A DNA stretch of 64,000 nucleotides from Epiperipatus broadwayi (GCA_028023455.1 JAQFVV010012435.1:806001-870000), one strand, 5' to 3'; positions 48,646 to 59,680 are shown, counted from the first letter of the stretch. Translations and numbers: made by a program. Notes: a model not told the origin generated them from the sequence alone.

Positions 48646-50754
48646 ATTGACAAATTATATATATATATATATATATTATAACCTCCAACATATATTATAA
48701 TGGGTTAAACGTGAATGTATGTGTGTAAGCACAAGAGCTGGTTTGACAATAATGAGCATGGGTAGATATACAAGAGGCCACAGTGCACTACCGACTTTAC
48801 ATTACCTTAATTTCTCTATAATCTGACATTATTCTGGCTTGCACTGAGTGGCACCACTACTGTATGGAGAGTTTTTGCCTCTGTTTTAACTGGAAAAATT
48901 GCTAATAGTTAAAATATATTGCAAAGAATTGCATTCTAGATAAAATGTCTGATGGGCAATGACTTTGGTAAATTAGTTCATTTAAGTATAAATATGAAAT
49001 TTAGTTGTTTCAAAGGAGTATATCAATTCACTAAAAAGATGAAAATGATACTTTGCATTTGATTAATAATAAACATTAAAAGCAATGGAATTTAAACCAT
49101 CATTAATGACTTTCGTGATTAAAATTTAATTAAAACAATTTCTCAACTTTTTATGCAATATTCTGTGTTGCTAAAATGCCTTCTAAATTCCTCAAGTTTC
49201 TGCTTTTCATATGGATATACATCCATGATGAAATTTGTTGTGGCAATGCCTGAATATTTTGGGTTTGAATAAAAAAATTTGATATTATTAATGATATTAC
49301 AATAACTAAATTATCATATCCTTTCAAAAACTTTAATGCAATATCTCAAATCTGATGAAGTCATTTAAAAAACAAAGAATAATTAAATACAAGTACCATT
49401 AACCAAAAAAAATCAAAGGGATATAGTATATTTAAATAAATATTGATTTATTTAAATAACTATTGCTATATTTTTGGAAACACTGAGATAAAGTGATCCA
49501 ACAATTCCAAACATACTAAAACACTTATCTGAAAAATAAAAAAAACTATCTATTTCTTAAATTAGAGACTTGCAAATGATGATGTATTTTTAACCAATTC
49601 TCAAATCATCACCTAATTGATATGTAACATTAATGACGTATATGTACATCATTTAAAAAATAGTTAAAAAAAATTCTGTTTAAGGCAAGATCAAAAGATC
49701 AATTATATTTCTGCTATGTTTAAACTTTGCGTGAGAGATTTTTTTTTTACAAGAAATATATGTAAATAATTTTAACCCAAAAAACAAAGCAAACAGTTGG
49801 TGAAATACTTTCTTAATTTAAATGTATCTTTTTGAAACATGTATCACTCTAATTAAAACAAAAAAAATATATAAATAATTTGGTTTTAAAAGATTAAGGG
49901 AGATTATCAAATGAGCTAATTAGCAGTCTCATTTATAATAAAAAATACATATATATATATATATCATTAAAAACTAGTCAACACTTAGAAAATTTCAATA
50001 CCAACAATCAACAAATTCAGACTGTTGTCAAGGTAACCTCCTTTTAACAACATATATATAGGTTGTTGATGCAATTCCTGTCAGTCATATTTTTTTTTAA
50101 GTATATCTTGTATAACATATAACTTTTGAAATGTATTTTTAGGGAGTTTTTTCTATTAATTTTTTTTCCAAATTATATTACTATAAACCTAAAGGTTTAG
50201 TTATTGCTTATTCAGAAATTAATCTTATTTTATATGGAAAAAGGCATTTACAAATAGTTCAGCGGCTAGATTTATTCAAAAAATTGGCTCTCAACTGAAG
50301 TGGGAGATGTAGTTAGACATTATGGGATTAATTTGAGATATTGAAGTCATCTTAATATTAGAAATCATACAATCATACTTATATAGATTTTTAGTAGTTT
50401 CTTCTTGGTGTATTTCTTGATTATGATACATCTTTGGAAATTGAGTGTTTTTTCTCCCAAGCTAAAGTTTTTGATCACTATTAATTTCTTAATCTAATTA
50501 GCATGTATTAGTTTAGTAACAATCATCTCAATTTAAAATAAAAAATAATAAGTTTCTACAGAATCTTATTTAAATACCTTTTCATCAATTGACGTTATTT
50601 CTATTCAGATAATCAAACTTTCTTTTAATCTCAGTTTATTCATGAGCATGTTAGTTAATCCTTCTGAAACAGATTATTATGCCACTATTTCTTCTTTAAA
50701 ATAAATTATCTTGTCAATTAACTTTTTTTTTAAATTTATATAATAAACATTTAA
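48646..50754. other. Non-coding DNA with a family B end fragment
   Basis: At about 48830-48885 the right end of family B is present alone (TTATTCTGGCTTGCACTGAG, GTATGGAGAGTTTTTGCCTC) without its ribozyme. The rest is AT-rich and has no gene. Confidence 0.5.
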
Positions 50755-50975
50755 ATTATAAAGAATTTGAACACAGACTTTAAAGCTTACTCCAGCTCTC
50801 CATTCTATCTCATACAACTGATACACATGACCACACACATGTGGAAAAGATATAGGAGATCACTTATCTTTTTCACAAGCATATGGACAAGTATATGGGT
50901 TGTATGAGATAGAGCGGAGATCTGAAGGGATCTTGAAAGTCTGTGTTCAAATTCCTTATAATTTACATCTAAAAT
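50755..50975. repeat. Inverted pair of family A tRNA-like ends
   Basis: The left arm (AAAGAATTTGAACACAGACTT, then ATCTCATACAACTGATACAC) and the right arm (GTTGTATGAGATAGAGCGGA, then GTGTTCAAATTCC) are complementary around a centre near 50858. Each arm is only the tRNA-like 3' part of family A, with no ribozyme. The structure is a hairpin of about 200 bp. Confidence 0.75.
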
Positions 50976-52183
50976 TCCAGGTATATATATTATACTTGTA
51001 TTCAATCAAATAATAAACATAGATATAATTTTATATATATATTTCAAATGTCTCAGACATTGATATTTGTTTATTGCAAACTTATATAACAAATTTTCTA
51101 CATTCTTAGTTATTGTCATACACATTGAATTAACTTTAATCCATCGAAGTTAATAATTTATTTAGTTCTCATACACGTTTAATCAAAATTTTCAGGTTTA
51201 CTTTTCTGAATTATTATCAAAATATTATTTAACATGGCCTGTTATGGTTTAGTGTGGTTCTAGAGTGTCAGCCCCTGGGGTATAAGTTTTTTTAATTCTG
51301 CCATGTCTAGTGATCAAATTTTATATGAATTCCTGAGCAATAAAGCTATTGAAATACAAGAAATATATCTAAAGTAATATACTTTATTGAAATTTGATAC
51401 CAATCACAATCTTGTGTTAAGATTTATAGAGGTCCCTACTGTCGTTTTTCAAGTGCATGGTCTTAAGGTCAACTTGCAATTAGATTATCTTTATTATTTA
51501 ATATTATTTCAATCCTTGATACATTATTTAATATTTATTTAATCCATCTTACTAACTTTCAATGTTACAGAATAACTCTTACTTATTTCTTAGACTACCT
51601 TCTTTTGTTTTTATTAGAAATAATTACTTATTTATATTTATTTATTTTTCATTATTGGAAGAGTGAAAATTAACCTTTTATAATCCTTCACTGCCACATT
51701 GCTAGCTTGCATGTCTTGATCAGAATAAAAGCCTGATTTAATAATACAAGCATTAATTAAAAATATAATATGTCAATAAGACTTATATAAAGTTACAAAT
51801 AGGTTTAACTGCCTCTGCCTTGTATGATGTGTTTTTATATTGTATTCCTGATTTAAATACAATATATTCATAAGAGTGCAGTGTTAATGGATTTAGACTT
51901 TGAAAACAAACAAAGTGCTTTAAGATCCTTATATATAAAGATTAGACTGCTATTCCAGAATGATTGGCAAACTTTTGACTAATAGGATTGGATCTAGCAA
52001 TTAATATTGGGTATACACAAAAGTCTGAACTACACACGCTATATAATAAATTGCACTTAATTATGAAATATGTACATACATGAATATTTAAGATTCAAAC
52101 ATTTTATATCTAATTAATCACTTAAAATAAAAATGCATTTGCATATTTACACATATTGTGAGGTTTTTGATAGGCTAACTTAT
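50976..52183. other. Non-coding AT-rich DNA, no gene seen
   Basis: Apart from a fragment near 51405-51475 related to the foldback at 47.35 kb, nothing is recognisable. Confidence 0.45.
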
Positions 52184-52294
52184 AAAAACGCATTTATGGT
52201 ATTTTGAGCTGACTTTCACATGAACCTCAACTCTCCACACTATCTCATATACTGATATACCTGACCACATATATGTCTAAAAGATAAGCAATCA

Positions 52295-52336
52295 CCAATA
52301 TATGTATTTTATGCTAAACCAGCACTTGTCAGTTGG
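52295..52336 (-). ncRNA. Hammerhead ribozyme, family A (mutated core)
   Basis: CCAA, CTGACAA, GTGCTG-GTTT-AGCAT, AAAA, TACATATA, TTGG. Helix I (CCAA/TTGG) and helix II are good, but the core G and the first G of GAAA are both changed, so it is probably inactive. Confidence 0.65.
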
Positions 52337-52675
52337 TCCAGATTATCATTTCCACACATACATACCATAAGTGCTCAGCTTTATATTAAGATATCCAATT
52401 TTTATACTTTAATGGACAGGCTTCAATCCACTTCATCCTCAAACTCTTCAGCCATCCATCCTATTGAAAAATCTGATGATAGAATGCTCAAAACCCACAC
52501 TGATGCTGACATTGTCATCACACCCAGATTCCATCATCAGCTTTTTAATAGGATAGATGGCTGAAGAGTTTGAGGGTGGAGTGGATTGAAGCCTTTCCAT
52601 TAAAGTATGAAGATTAGCAATCTTAATATAAAGCTGAGCACTTATTGTATGTATATGTGAAGATGATAATCTAGA

Positions 52676-52709
52676 CCAACTGACGAGTGCCATGAAATAT
52701 GTATATTGA
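52676..52709 (+). ncRNA. Hammerhead ribozyme, family A (helix II deleted)
   Basis: CCAA, CTGACGA, a shortened GTGCCAT in place of the 15-base helix II, GAAA, TATGTATA and TTGA. The catalytic boxes are both intact but helix II has been lost by a deletion of about 8 bases. Reduced or absent activity is expected. Confidence 0.65.
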
Positions 52710-53159
52710 TGATTGTTTATTTTTTAGACAAACATATGGTCAGGTGTATCAGTGGTATAAGATAGTGTGGAGAGTTGGGGTTTGTGTGAAAGTCTGAGCT
52801 CAAAATACCCTATACATTACATTGTTTGTATGGGTATATATATAGCCTGTATGTTAGATATTAAAAACGCATTTATTAAAAACAAGAGAGAAGAAAGAGT
52901 GTGATAAGCTATATAAATATTTGTAAAAAAAAAAGAAAGAGGAGAAGATTTAATTCAATAAAAACCTTAAAAAGAACAAAAAACTAAGACCAAAAATTTT
53001 AAAGATATATTTCTTGTAAATATTTTTTTTTAACAGCAAAGTATACTAAAGTTGAAAATATAGTTATAAAAGAGCTATTTTTTTTATTAAAAAAATAGTT
53101 ATTTATTTAAATATATTTTAAAATCTTAACACTGTTCTCCAGTAATAAAATTAATCAGT

Positions 53160-53466
53160 AATAAAATAATATCATATGATCACTATCTCCCATGCTTGTT
53201 CATAACTGTTGTTAAAATAGGCAAAATTCTCTCCATGCAGTAGTGCCACTCAAAGCATGATCCTAAGGTCTAGGTGCAGTGCTGTTAGATCCAAGATTCC
53301 TCACTGACGAAGGCCACAAGCCAGAAACTAGTTTGGGGATGTTGGATGAGTAGGAACTAGATAGGGATTTTATGCACAAGCCTTCTGGCATCCATTGATT
53401 ACTCTGTCTTGCTTTGAGTGGCACTACTGTATGGAGAGAGTTTTGCTTATTTTAATAAAATAATAT
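53160..53466 (+). mobile_element. Family B copy B3 with 13-bp target-site duplication
   Basis: AATAAAATAATAT at 53160-53172 and 53454-53466 flanks a 281-bp element. It begins with CATATGATCACTATCTCCCA, has a left inner arm GGCAAAATTCTCTCCATGC and CAGTAGTGCCACTCA, the central ribozyme, and a right inner arm TGAGTGGCACTACTGTATGG and AGAGAGTTTTGCTT. The inner arms are complementary over about 40 bp. The insert has no coding capacity and no obvious A and B boxes. Confidence 0.85.
53299..53338 (+). ncRNA. Hammerhead ribozyme, family B (core intact)
   Basis: CCTCA at 53299, CTGACGA at 53304, helix II GGC-CACAA-GCC with an A-A mismatch next to the core, GAAA at 53324, CTAGT, T, then TGGGG at 53334. 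Helix I is CCTCA/TGGGG (five pairs with one wobble). Helix III is the self-complementary ACTAGT with no loop. The cleavage nucleotide is T after GT, a less favoured but permitted base. Confidence 0.82.
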
Positions 53467-53491
53467 TACACTAAATTTTGATTGTGATAAT

Positions 53492-54366
53492 CCATATCTC
53501 CAAAACTTTTTACAGCAGTGCTGCAAGAAATATTTTATGGATTAAAATAAAAAGCTAAAGGAATAAAAGTAAATGGAAATTATTTAATCTTTTAGATTTT
53601 TCAGATTATGTAGTTATTTTTGCAAATAATGCTTCAGAATTTCAGGAAATGTTGCAGGATTATCAGATGAAAATAAAAAAGTAGTACTAAAAGATAAATG
53701 TTAAAAAGACTAAAGTAATGCTCAATGGATTTTCTCAAAAGATAAAAGTAAAGATTGATAGTGGTGAGTTAGAAGAAGTTAACAACTATAAATACCTTGG
53801 CCAAATTATTATTACAAATGGAAACATAATGGATGAAATTAATCATAGAATTAAACTTGGTTAGATTGCTTTTGGTAGAAATAACTTAATATTAATAGAA
53901 AATATGTCTATATGTTTGAAAAGGAAGGTTTTTAATAAATGTGTTTTACCAGCTCTTACTTTTGAATCTGAGACTTGGACACTTAATAGAAAAGCAATAC
54001 AGAGACTTCAGGCCACTCAAAGAAGATGGAGAGATGCATGTTAGGAATAACTAGAAGAGATCAAAAATGCAATACATCGGTAAGAGAACAAACAGATGTT
54101 ATTGATTTCATTGAAAGGATTAAAAGGCTGAAGTGGATTTGGGTTGGACAAATTCCTAGAAGAGATGATAATAGATGGACAATTAAAATATTAAACTGGA
54201 TTCCAAGAGATTGTAAAAGACCCAGAAAGAGACACTATGTGAGATGGATGAATAAAACAAGAAAGTGTGGGGTGATGTGTAGAAAAGAGGCTAGAGATCA
54301 GATAAAATGGATTGAATTTGGAGAGACACTCATCCTGAAATGGACTGATAATGGTTGATGATGATG
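53492..54366 (+). pseudogene. RTE-like LINE reverse transcriptase, copy 4, degenerate
   Basis: Begins in motif B (equivalent to [11 protein letters not shown], nucleotide CCATATCTCCAAAACTTTTT) and continues to the C-terminus with many stops and frame shifts. The region of motif C reads DFSDYVVIFA-like, so an aspartate is lost. The last 110 codons (54026-54358) are open and encode [26 protein letters not shown] and ILKWTDNG. A GAT tail follows at about 54355-54368. It is an old, 5'-truncated relative of the copy at 20.8 kb. Confidence 0.88.
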
Positions 54367-54409
54367 AATATGTTGGACTTTTTTCATCATTTATCATTAA
54401 ATGTTGAGT

Positions 54410-54965
54410 GTAAAGCAAATTTTAAACTTTATTTAAATATTTCAAATACAAGCCACTTGTTATTAATAATACACAAATAGACAACAATGGTTAGTAATTA
54501 TGCAGTGTTTCAAGTAGCATTATCCTCCGTTCTTTTTCAGGTTTTTCTGGGCCTGACCAATGATAATATTAGTATAGATATCAAAGTTACACTTTTATTC
54601 TTGAATATAACATTTTATGGCAATGATCTAACTAACTGAGCTTTTTATTCCTATGCTAATATTGTTATTAATCAGGCCAGCAACACCTGAAGAAGAGTGG
54701 AAAATAATACTACTGGAAATATTGTGTATTACTAACCTGTGTTGTCTATTGTTGTGTTATTACTAATAAGTTGTTTGTATTTTGGAAAGTTTAAATAAAG
54801 TTTAAATTTTTTTATTCTTAAAACATTTAATGATTAGAAAAAAAAAAAATCAAGTCAGATGTCACATGACCTAATTTGCAAGCTCTATATATAATATTTA
54901 ATAATAGATGATGGAAATAATCCAACATATCACATCTAATAGACTATCATCACAAACCTGCAGGT
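54410..54965. repeat. Family F repeat, inverted arrangement, with a C-related fragment
   Basis: A minus-strand body copy at about 54477-54570 and a plus-strand copy at about 54640-54830 (CAGCAACACCTGAAGAAGAG, AAAGTTTAAATAAAGTTTAA) face each other, as at 26.4 kb. Within the 3' part, at 54840-54885, a stretch TCAAGTCAGATGTCACATGA matches the family C end region, apparently inserted into or adjacent to F. The outer end is CTATCATCACAAACCTGCAG. Confidence 0.6.
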
Positions 54966-55561
54966 AAATAAATTATTTTATTCTAACAATACAGATTCAT
55001 TGTATAATTTAGAATAAATTTACGCATTTTAATATACTTAAATAAAAGGATATTAACAATTTTATTAAGAAAAAAAAACAAATCTTAATATAATTAAGTA
55101 ATTAATTTTAAGTTATATTAGTAAAACTATACTTATAAATTAAATTTTGGAAATAAACGGGTATATTTTTTATTTATTAATTTCTTTTTAATAACAAAGA
55201 AAATACAATACTGTATTTAAAAATATATAAGTTTTTTTTTCTTTAACAAAAAATAAGGATTTAACTTTGACTTATTTGTTAATTATTACATTTGTATTAC
55301 ATTAGTTGCAAAATAAAAATACTAATAATTAATAAAATATAGTTTTTTTCAAACTTATAAAAATATTTAGTTATTAAACTTTGCAAATTAAAAAAATATA
55401 TACTTAAGCTGTAATATACTTTTGTTTTAATTTAAACATTATTTCAAAAACAAATTTTGGATACAGTAAATGTTATTACCTTCTCTTTTTTTAAGTGTCA
55501 TAGCATCGTGCTGACCTCTTGACCACCAATGTAAGACATGTAATTACCTTCTTAAAGTCTT
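54966..55561. other. Non-coding AT-rich DNA, no gene seen
   Basis: Nothing recognisable apart from A/T runs. Confidence 0.45.
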
Positions 55562-55798
55562 ACTTTCCGATTTAAACAAAGCAAAACTCTCCATACTGTA
55601 GTGCCACCCTGTGCCAACCAGAGTAATCAATGAATGCCAGAAGGCTTGTGTATAAAATCCCTATCTAATGCCTACTCATCCAATATCCCCAGACTAGTTT
55701 CTGGCTTGTGGCCATCGTCAGTGAGGAGTTTTGCTTTGTTTATAATCAATTATGTGCTAGTATAAGAGATAGTGATCATGTGATGACTTTCCAATTTA
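55562..55798 (-). mobile_element. Family B copy B4 with 13-bp target-site duplication
   Basis: ACTTTCCGATTTA (55562-55574) and ACTTTCCAATTTA (55786-55798) differ at one base and flank a minus-strand B element. It has the terminal arm GCAAAACTCTCCATACTG, the ribozyme, and the outer end AGTGATCATGTGATG. The copy is slightly shorter than B3 because the second inner arm is reduced to GAGGAGTTTTGCTTTG. Confidence 0.82.
55687..55726 (-). ncRNA. Hammerhead ribozyme, family B (complete)
   Basis: Minus strand: CCTCA, CTGACGA, TGGC-CACAA-GCCA, GAAA, CTAGT, C, TGGGG. Every required element is present: a four-pair helix II closed directly on the core, helix I CCTCA/TGGGG with one wobble, helix III ACTAGT, and a GTC cleavage site. 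This is the best preserved family B ribozyme here and a strong candidate for activity. Confidence 0.88.
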
Positions 55799-55901
55799 CT
55801 TGAAAATTGTATTTATTTTTTATATATAAAAAAATAAAATGTGATATTAAAAAGTAAATAATTAAGCAAAATTTCATGCATATTCATAAGTTAAAAATAT
55901 C

Positions 55902-56404
55902 GATTATTTTAATAATCTCCATACTTCCTCTTTCTTTTTTATTTTTCATATAAATAAAGATACAATAAGAGACAAATGACCCCCAAGATGCATTTCGTGC
56001 TGAACCAGCACTCATCAGTTGGCCCAAGTCACCATCTCTCATATACATCTTTATTACATGAAGAGTATTTATCTATGGCGAATTGTCATATCTTTATTTA
56101 TAACCGCCAAACTTGCTCCACTCACAACCTCGATTTCATACATTTTTGATAAACTTAACTATATTTATCATTAATCATTTATTAAACTAGAGTTTTCTCT
56201 AGCACAGATATAAACTTTAATCCAAGTTAAACATTATTATATTTGTTTTTTTTACACACACGCATACATGGCTTTTCACCTTCCTTATCTTATGCATATT
56301 ATCTTATTGATTATTTTAATAATCTCCACACTTCCTCTTTCTTTTTTATTTTTCATATAAATAAAAATACAATAAAAGACAAATGCCCCCCAAGATGCAT
56401 GTCG
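55902..56404 (-). mobile_element. Family G retrozyme-like tandem unit, 407-bp monomer
   Basis: Two direct copies of a 96-bp stretch (55902-55997 and 56309-56404), starting GATTATTTTAATAATCTCC and containing ATTTTTCATATAAATAAA, lie 407 bp apart. Read on the minus strand the unit starts in the 3' half of a ribozyme (CATGCATC then TTGGGG at about 56400-56390), continues through one full monomer, passes a complete ribozyme at 56022-55983, and repeats the beginning. This half-ribozyme, monomer, ribozyme, partial-monomer order is the same as in family C. The ribozyme resembles that of family A but the downstream sequence has no tRNA-like module. No ORF beyond a chance 60-codon one. Confidence 0.75.
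55983..56022 (-). ncRNA. Hammerhead ribozyme, family G (complete)
   Basis: Minus strand: CCAA, CTGATGA, GTGCTG-GTT-CAGCAC, GAAA, TGCAT, C, TTGG. Helix II is a perfect six-pair hairpin with a three-base loop. Helix I is CCAA/TTGG. Helix III is the self-complementary ATGCAT. The cleavage nucleotide is C after AT. The core has no deviation from consensus. Confidence 0.88.
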
Positions 56405-57784
56405 AAAAAATATGTTATTATTTAAGTTTTAAATACGTAATCTTTTTTTTTTTTTGCTTTAAATGCTCATTTCCATATTAATTTTAAAAAATCAATATTT
56501 TTTCTATAAGTAATTTATCATTGAGGAATATATATAATCATATCTTAATTTTAAGACCACTACTCCATAAAATGTAGTGAAGTTGAGATAATATAAGAAT
56601 TTTATCAAAGAAATAAGGAAATTTAAACTATTTTGATAAATACATAATCAAATGATTTTATTGTTTGGAAGATCATTGAGTGCCCGAAGAACCAGATTTG
56701 GAATTGATCTAAGACCTTAAATTTCAAATTCTGCCACACTACCACTGCATTAAACCATAAAGGGCAAGTCTATCCTTTAAATATTTATGCATACACATAT
56801 ATTTTTTGGATATAACTAAATCACATCATGACAAAGATTTGTCTGACCTTATTTAGTACTTTCAATTCACAGGTTTTATTCTGTACATCACTCACAAACA
56901 TTTTTATTCTATCATTATACATTATGCTTATTTATGTTAAAGTATCTTCCCAAAGGCAGGTTGGTAATTCTTCTTGTATTGTTATCTTTTTTAACAATGC
57001 ATTTATTCCAGCTTATTTTCATATATTTGATAGCTCTTTGTCAATTCTAGTATAAAATGTATTCATATTTTTATGTGATTTATAATTGTTATATACTGAT
57101 AGACAACTTAAATCTTAATCCACAACTAAACATATTCTTTTCATACTTAAAAAAAGCCTATTCAAAATTAAATCTAGGATTAATGGTATTAATTATGTTT
57201 CATTTACATTAACAATTTAACCAATAAATTTATAAGTGTTGACTTTTGTTCAAATTTACTGATCTTTATTTTCTCTCTTTTTTGAAAACTCTTTTTATAA
57301 TACTTAAGTCTTTTTAATATTCATTGTTCTTATCTTTTGCTTTCATCTAATAGGTCTATAGCATTTTATGCATGGGATTTTGTAACATTTGAACCTTAGA
57401 AGCAGTGGCTCAATTAAACTTTTTGGAACCCTAAGCAAAATTTTATAAAAGACTCTTTTTAACATTTATAACATATTTCTTAATAATTTTTTGAATATAT
57501 ATAAGGCCCCCTATGGCTCAGGTGGTCATTTGCATTTTAGGGGGTGGGTTGTTTCACCTAATTACTAAATCCAGGAATCTTTATCTTTCAAATCATCACT
57601 CTACCAACATGCAAAAGCATACAGAAATTTGTGAAAATAACCATAACTGCTGAAAAATTGAGATTCTATTTTCTTCTTTTTTAGACCCCTATTAAACACT
57701 ATTTTTATAAAATTTATTTTTAATTTGATTTTTGCTTTGTTAAATAATTTTTTGAAATACTAAAGTAAGTATTTAGTGTTTTTC
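56405..57784. other. Non-coding AT-rich DNA with weak tRNA-like traces
   Basis: At about 57508-57560 CCTATGGCTCAGGTGGTC resembles a D-arm. At about 56700-56765 the minus strand resembles another tRNA-like head. Neither folds cleanly. The ORFs at 56243-56425 and 56828-57055 are low-complexity. Confidence 0.35.
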
Positions 57785-57990
57785 TGGAGGTTTGTGATGA
57801 TGGTATTGTAGTTGTATTTATATATTGGACCATTTCCATCATCTAATATTAAGTATTGAATGTCTTTAGAAAAATTTAACTTTATTTAAATATTCCAATT
57901 ACATTCAATTGTTAGTAATAGTGCACAGATTGTTCAATACTTAATATTTGATGATGAAAATAGTCCAATATTTAAATACAACTAAAATAA
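57785..57990. repeat. Family F terminal fragments, inverted
   Basis: TTTGTGATGATGGTATTG and TATTGGACCATTTCCATCAT at the left face TTGATGATGAAAATAGTCC and AATACAACTAAAAT at the right. These are the outer arms of family F without most of the centre. Confidence 0.6.
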
Positions 57991-58859
57991 ATATTTGTTT
58001 GTAATCATACTATCTGAAAAATTTGTATTTATTTATTTTTTTACTCCTTTTGTTTTTCATCTGTAAAATATTTTCTGGAAGAAGCTTCTATACAAGGTTT
58101 TGATAAGAAGGAATCCTCCCTACCACATATACACAATTTCATATTAATCTTTTTAATATTATTGTTTGGTTCCTTCTTTACCATTGTATCAGGATAGATA
58201 CTCTTATAATGACACTTTATGATTTACTCATAATCTTCCAAATATATGAGGTCATTTGATGTTAGTGTTGGTAATGATCTTTTTAAGCTAAAGGGTTAAA
58301 AAGATCCAAATTTTTATAAAATTGGTGTTTCTAAAATATACAGAAACTGGCCCGTTGTCTGATTTATGTAACGATACAAGTGAATTAGACTGGGTTTAAA
58401 ACTTTTTTTTTTTTTTAATTTCCAGATCATTAGTTTGAATTATAAAAAATAAAAATGACTACTAGATAAATAACTACATTAGATCTAGATTTGCATTCTA
58501 GTCTTTAGAGACAAAGGTAAACTATTTGGGAGTTAGATGTTATTTAGTGATACACCATTTCGTTTCCATTGTTTGTGCAAATTCAAAGTATATGTTTTTA
58601 GAATAGAATGAAAATAACAATTCTTGGATATATATACACACACATATATATATTCTTCATATCATGGACTTTAAATAAAAATAACTTAAATATCTTTTTG
58701 TGATCTGTAAATGCACTAAATAGCAATTCATTCACAATAGTTTTTAATATATAAATGTGGTCTATTCAAACAGAAACTGCATGGCTTTAGAATAGGGTGA
58801 AGATAATGGTTTATATATATATATTTAAATTACCGATTAATGTCATGATGTTTATAACT
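57991..58859. other. Non-coding AT-rich DNA, no gene seen
   Basis: Contains short AT and AC dinucleotide tracts near 58630-58655. No gene or RNA seen. Confidence 0.45.
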
Positions 58860-58942
58860 TTCGCAGCTGCCTTGCAAGCAAGTAGTTGGTTGCAGACGGT
58901 TGTGGGTTCGCGTCCCGGCCGATGCTATGACATATGAAAAAA
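58860..58942 (+). repeat. tRNA-like SINE with poly-A tail
   Basis: Contains CAGCTGCCTTGCAAGCAAG, a strong B-box region GTGGGTTCGCGTCCCGG, then GCTATGACATATG and a 12-base A tail. The link GACATATG plus A-tract is shared with the two minus-strand tRNA-Gly-like SINEs at 29.2 and 59.3 kb, so the three belong to related families with a common 3' end but different tRNA heads. Confidence 0.7.
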
Positions 58943-59220
58943 AAAAAAGAGCAATTTTATCCAATTAAATGTCTTTCTGTTGACTATTCTGATAAAATCA
59001 TTTTTAACATTTAGTTTGTAGGCAACTTGTAATGAACTTAATATATATATTAAGTCTATTAATAACATCTAGGATTATCATTACTTAATTATGTTTTATG
59101 GTACTTAATATTATCCTTCCTATAAGCTTGGAAGCCTTTTTTTTTAAAAAAAATATACAGTTTTATGTGCCTATGATAAATATTTTAAATAAGAAATGGC
59201 TAACAAAAAGCAATCTTATT
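58943..59220. other. Non-coding spacer
   Basis: AT-rich, no feature seen. Confidence 0.4.
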
Positions 59221-59340
59221 TAATATTTACAGGTTTTTTTTTTTTTTTCATATATCAATTGCGTTGACCGGGAAGCTAACCCGGGCCAGCTGCTTGGAAG
59301 GCAGTTATGCTAACCACTAGGCCACCGACTAATATTTACA
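59221..59340 (-). mobile_element. tRNA-Gly(UCC)-derived SINE with 11-bp target-site duplication
   Basis: TAATATTTACA at 59221-59231 and 59330-59340 flanks a 98-bp minus-strand insert. The insert reads as a tRNA-Gly-like body: GGTGGCCTAGTGGTTAGCAT with A-box, anticodon stem CTGCC-TTCCAAG-CAG (anticodon TCC), B-box CCCGGGTTAGCTTCCCGG, then CAACGCAATTGATATATG and a poly-A tail. The 5' acceptor strand no longer pairs well with the 3' strand, so it is a retroposed copy and not a working tRNA. Confidence 0.88.
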
Positions 59341-59680
59341 CTTTTTTATTGCTATTTTTTTAAAAAAGGAAATTTTCTGCGAAAATTAATTATCACTTTG
59401 TTTATTTTTTGGTACTAAGACAACTTATTAATATAAAAATAAAAAAATATATAAGAAACGTCTTTATATATATATTATTTGTAAAGCAGAATAAGTGCAG
59501 ATTATTTATGTCAGTAATCTGAAATCCTTAGTGGCCTGAAAACTTGCTACAAATGAATCTTCTTCATGCAGTCAACACAACATAAGTTCGCCTAAATATG
59601 AATCCAGGCATTACCATGTAGTTGCCCAGTGTTTTTTGTTTCACCATTAGGTCAGACTCATATAATCTTTCAACATTTTG
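59341..59680. other. Non-coding spacer
   Basis: AT-rich with a T-A microsatellite near 59463. No gene or RNA seen. Confidence 0.4.

Larger units (their letters stand above)
52184..52876. mobile_element. Family A inverted dimer, 665 bp, with perfect 14-bp target-site duplication
   Basis: AAAAACGCATTTAT at 52184-52197 and 52863-52876 brackets two near-full-length family A copies in opposite orientation. The minus copy (52198 to about 52500) runs from the tRNA-like end through its ribozyme to the 5' part. The plus copy (about 52545-52820) runs from CAGCTTTTTAATAGGATAGA through its ribozyme to the tRNA-like end. They meet around 52500-52545. The whole 665 bp could fold as one hairpin. There is no ORF. 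The perfect duplication shows that the dimer entered in one event. Confidence 0.88.

Noticed and set aside
58868-58925. A functional tRNA gene at the SINE head
   Set aside because: The B-box arm is good, but the acceptor and D-arms do not pair, and a poly-A tail follows. It is a retroposed copy.
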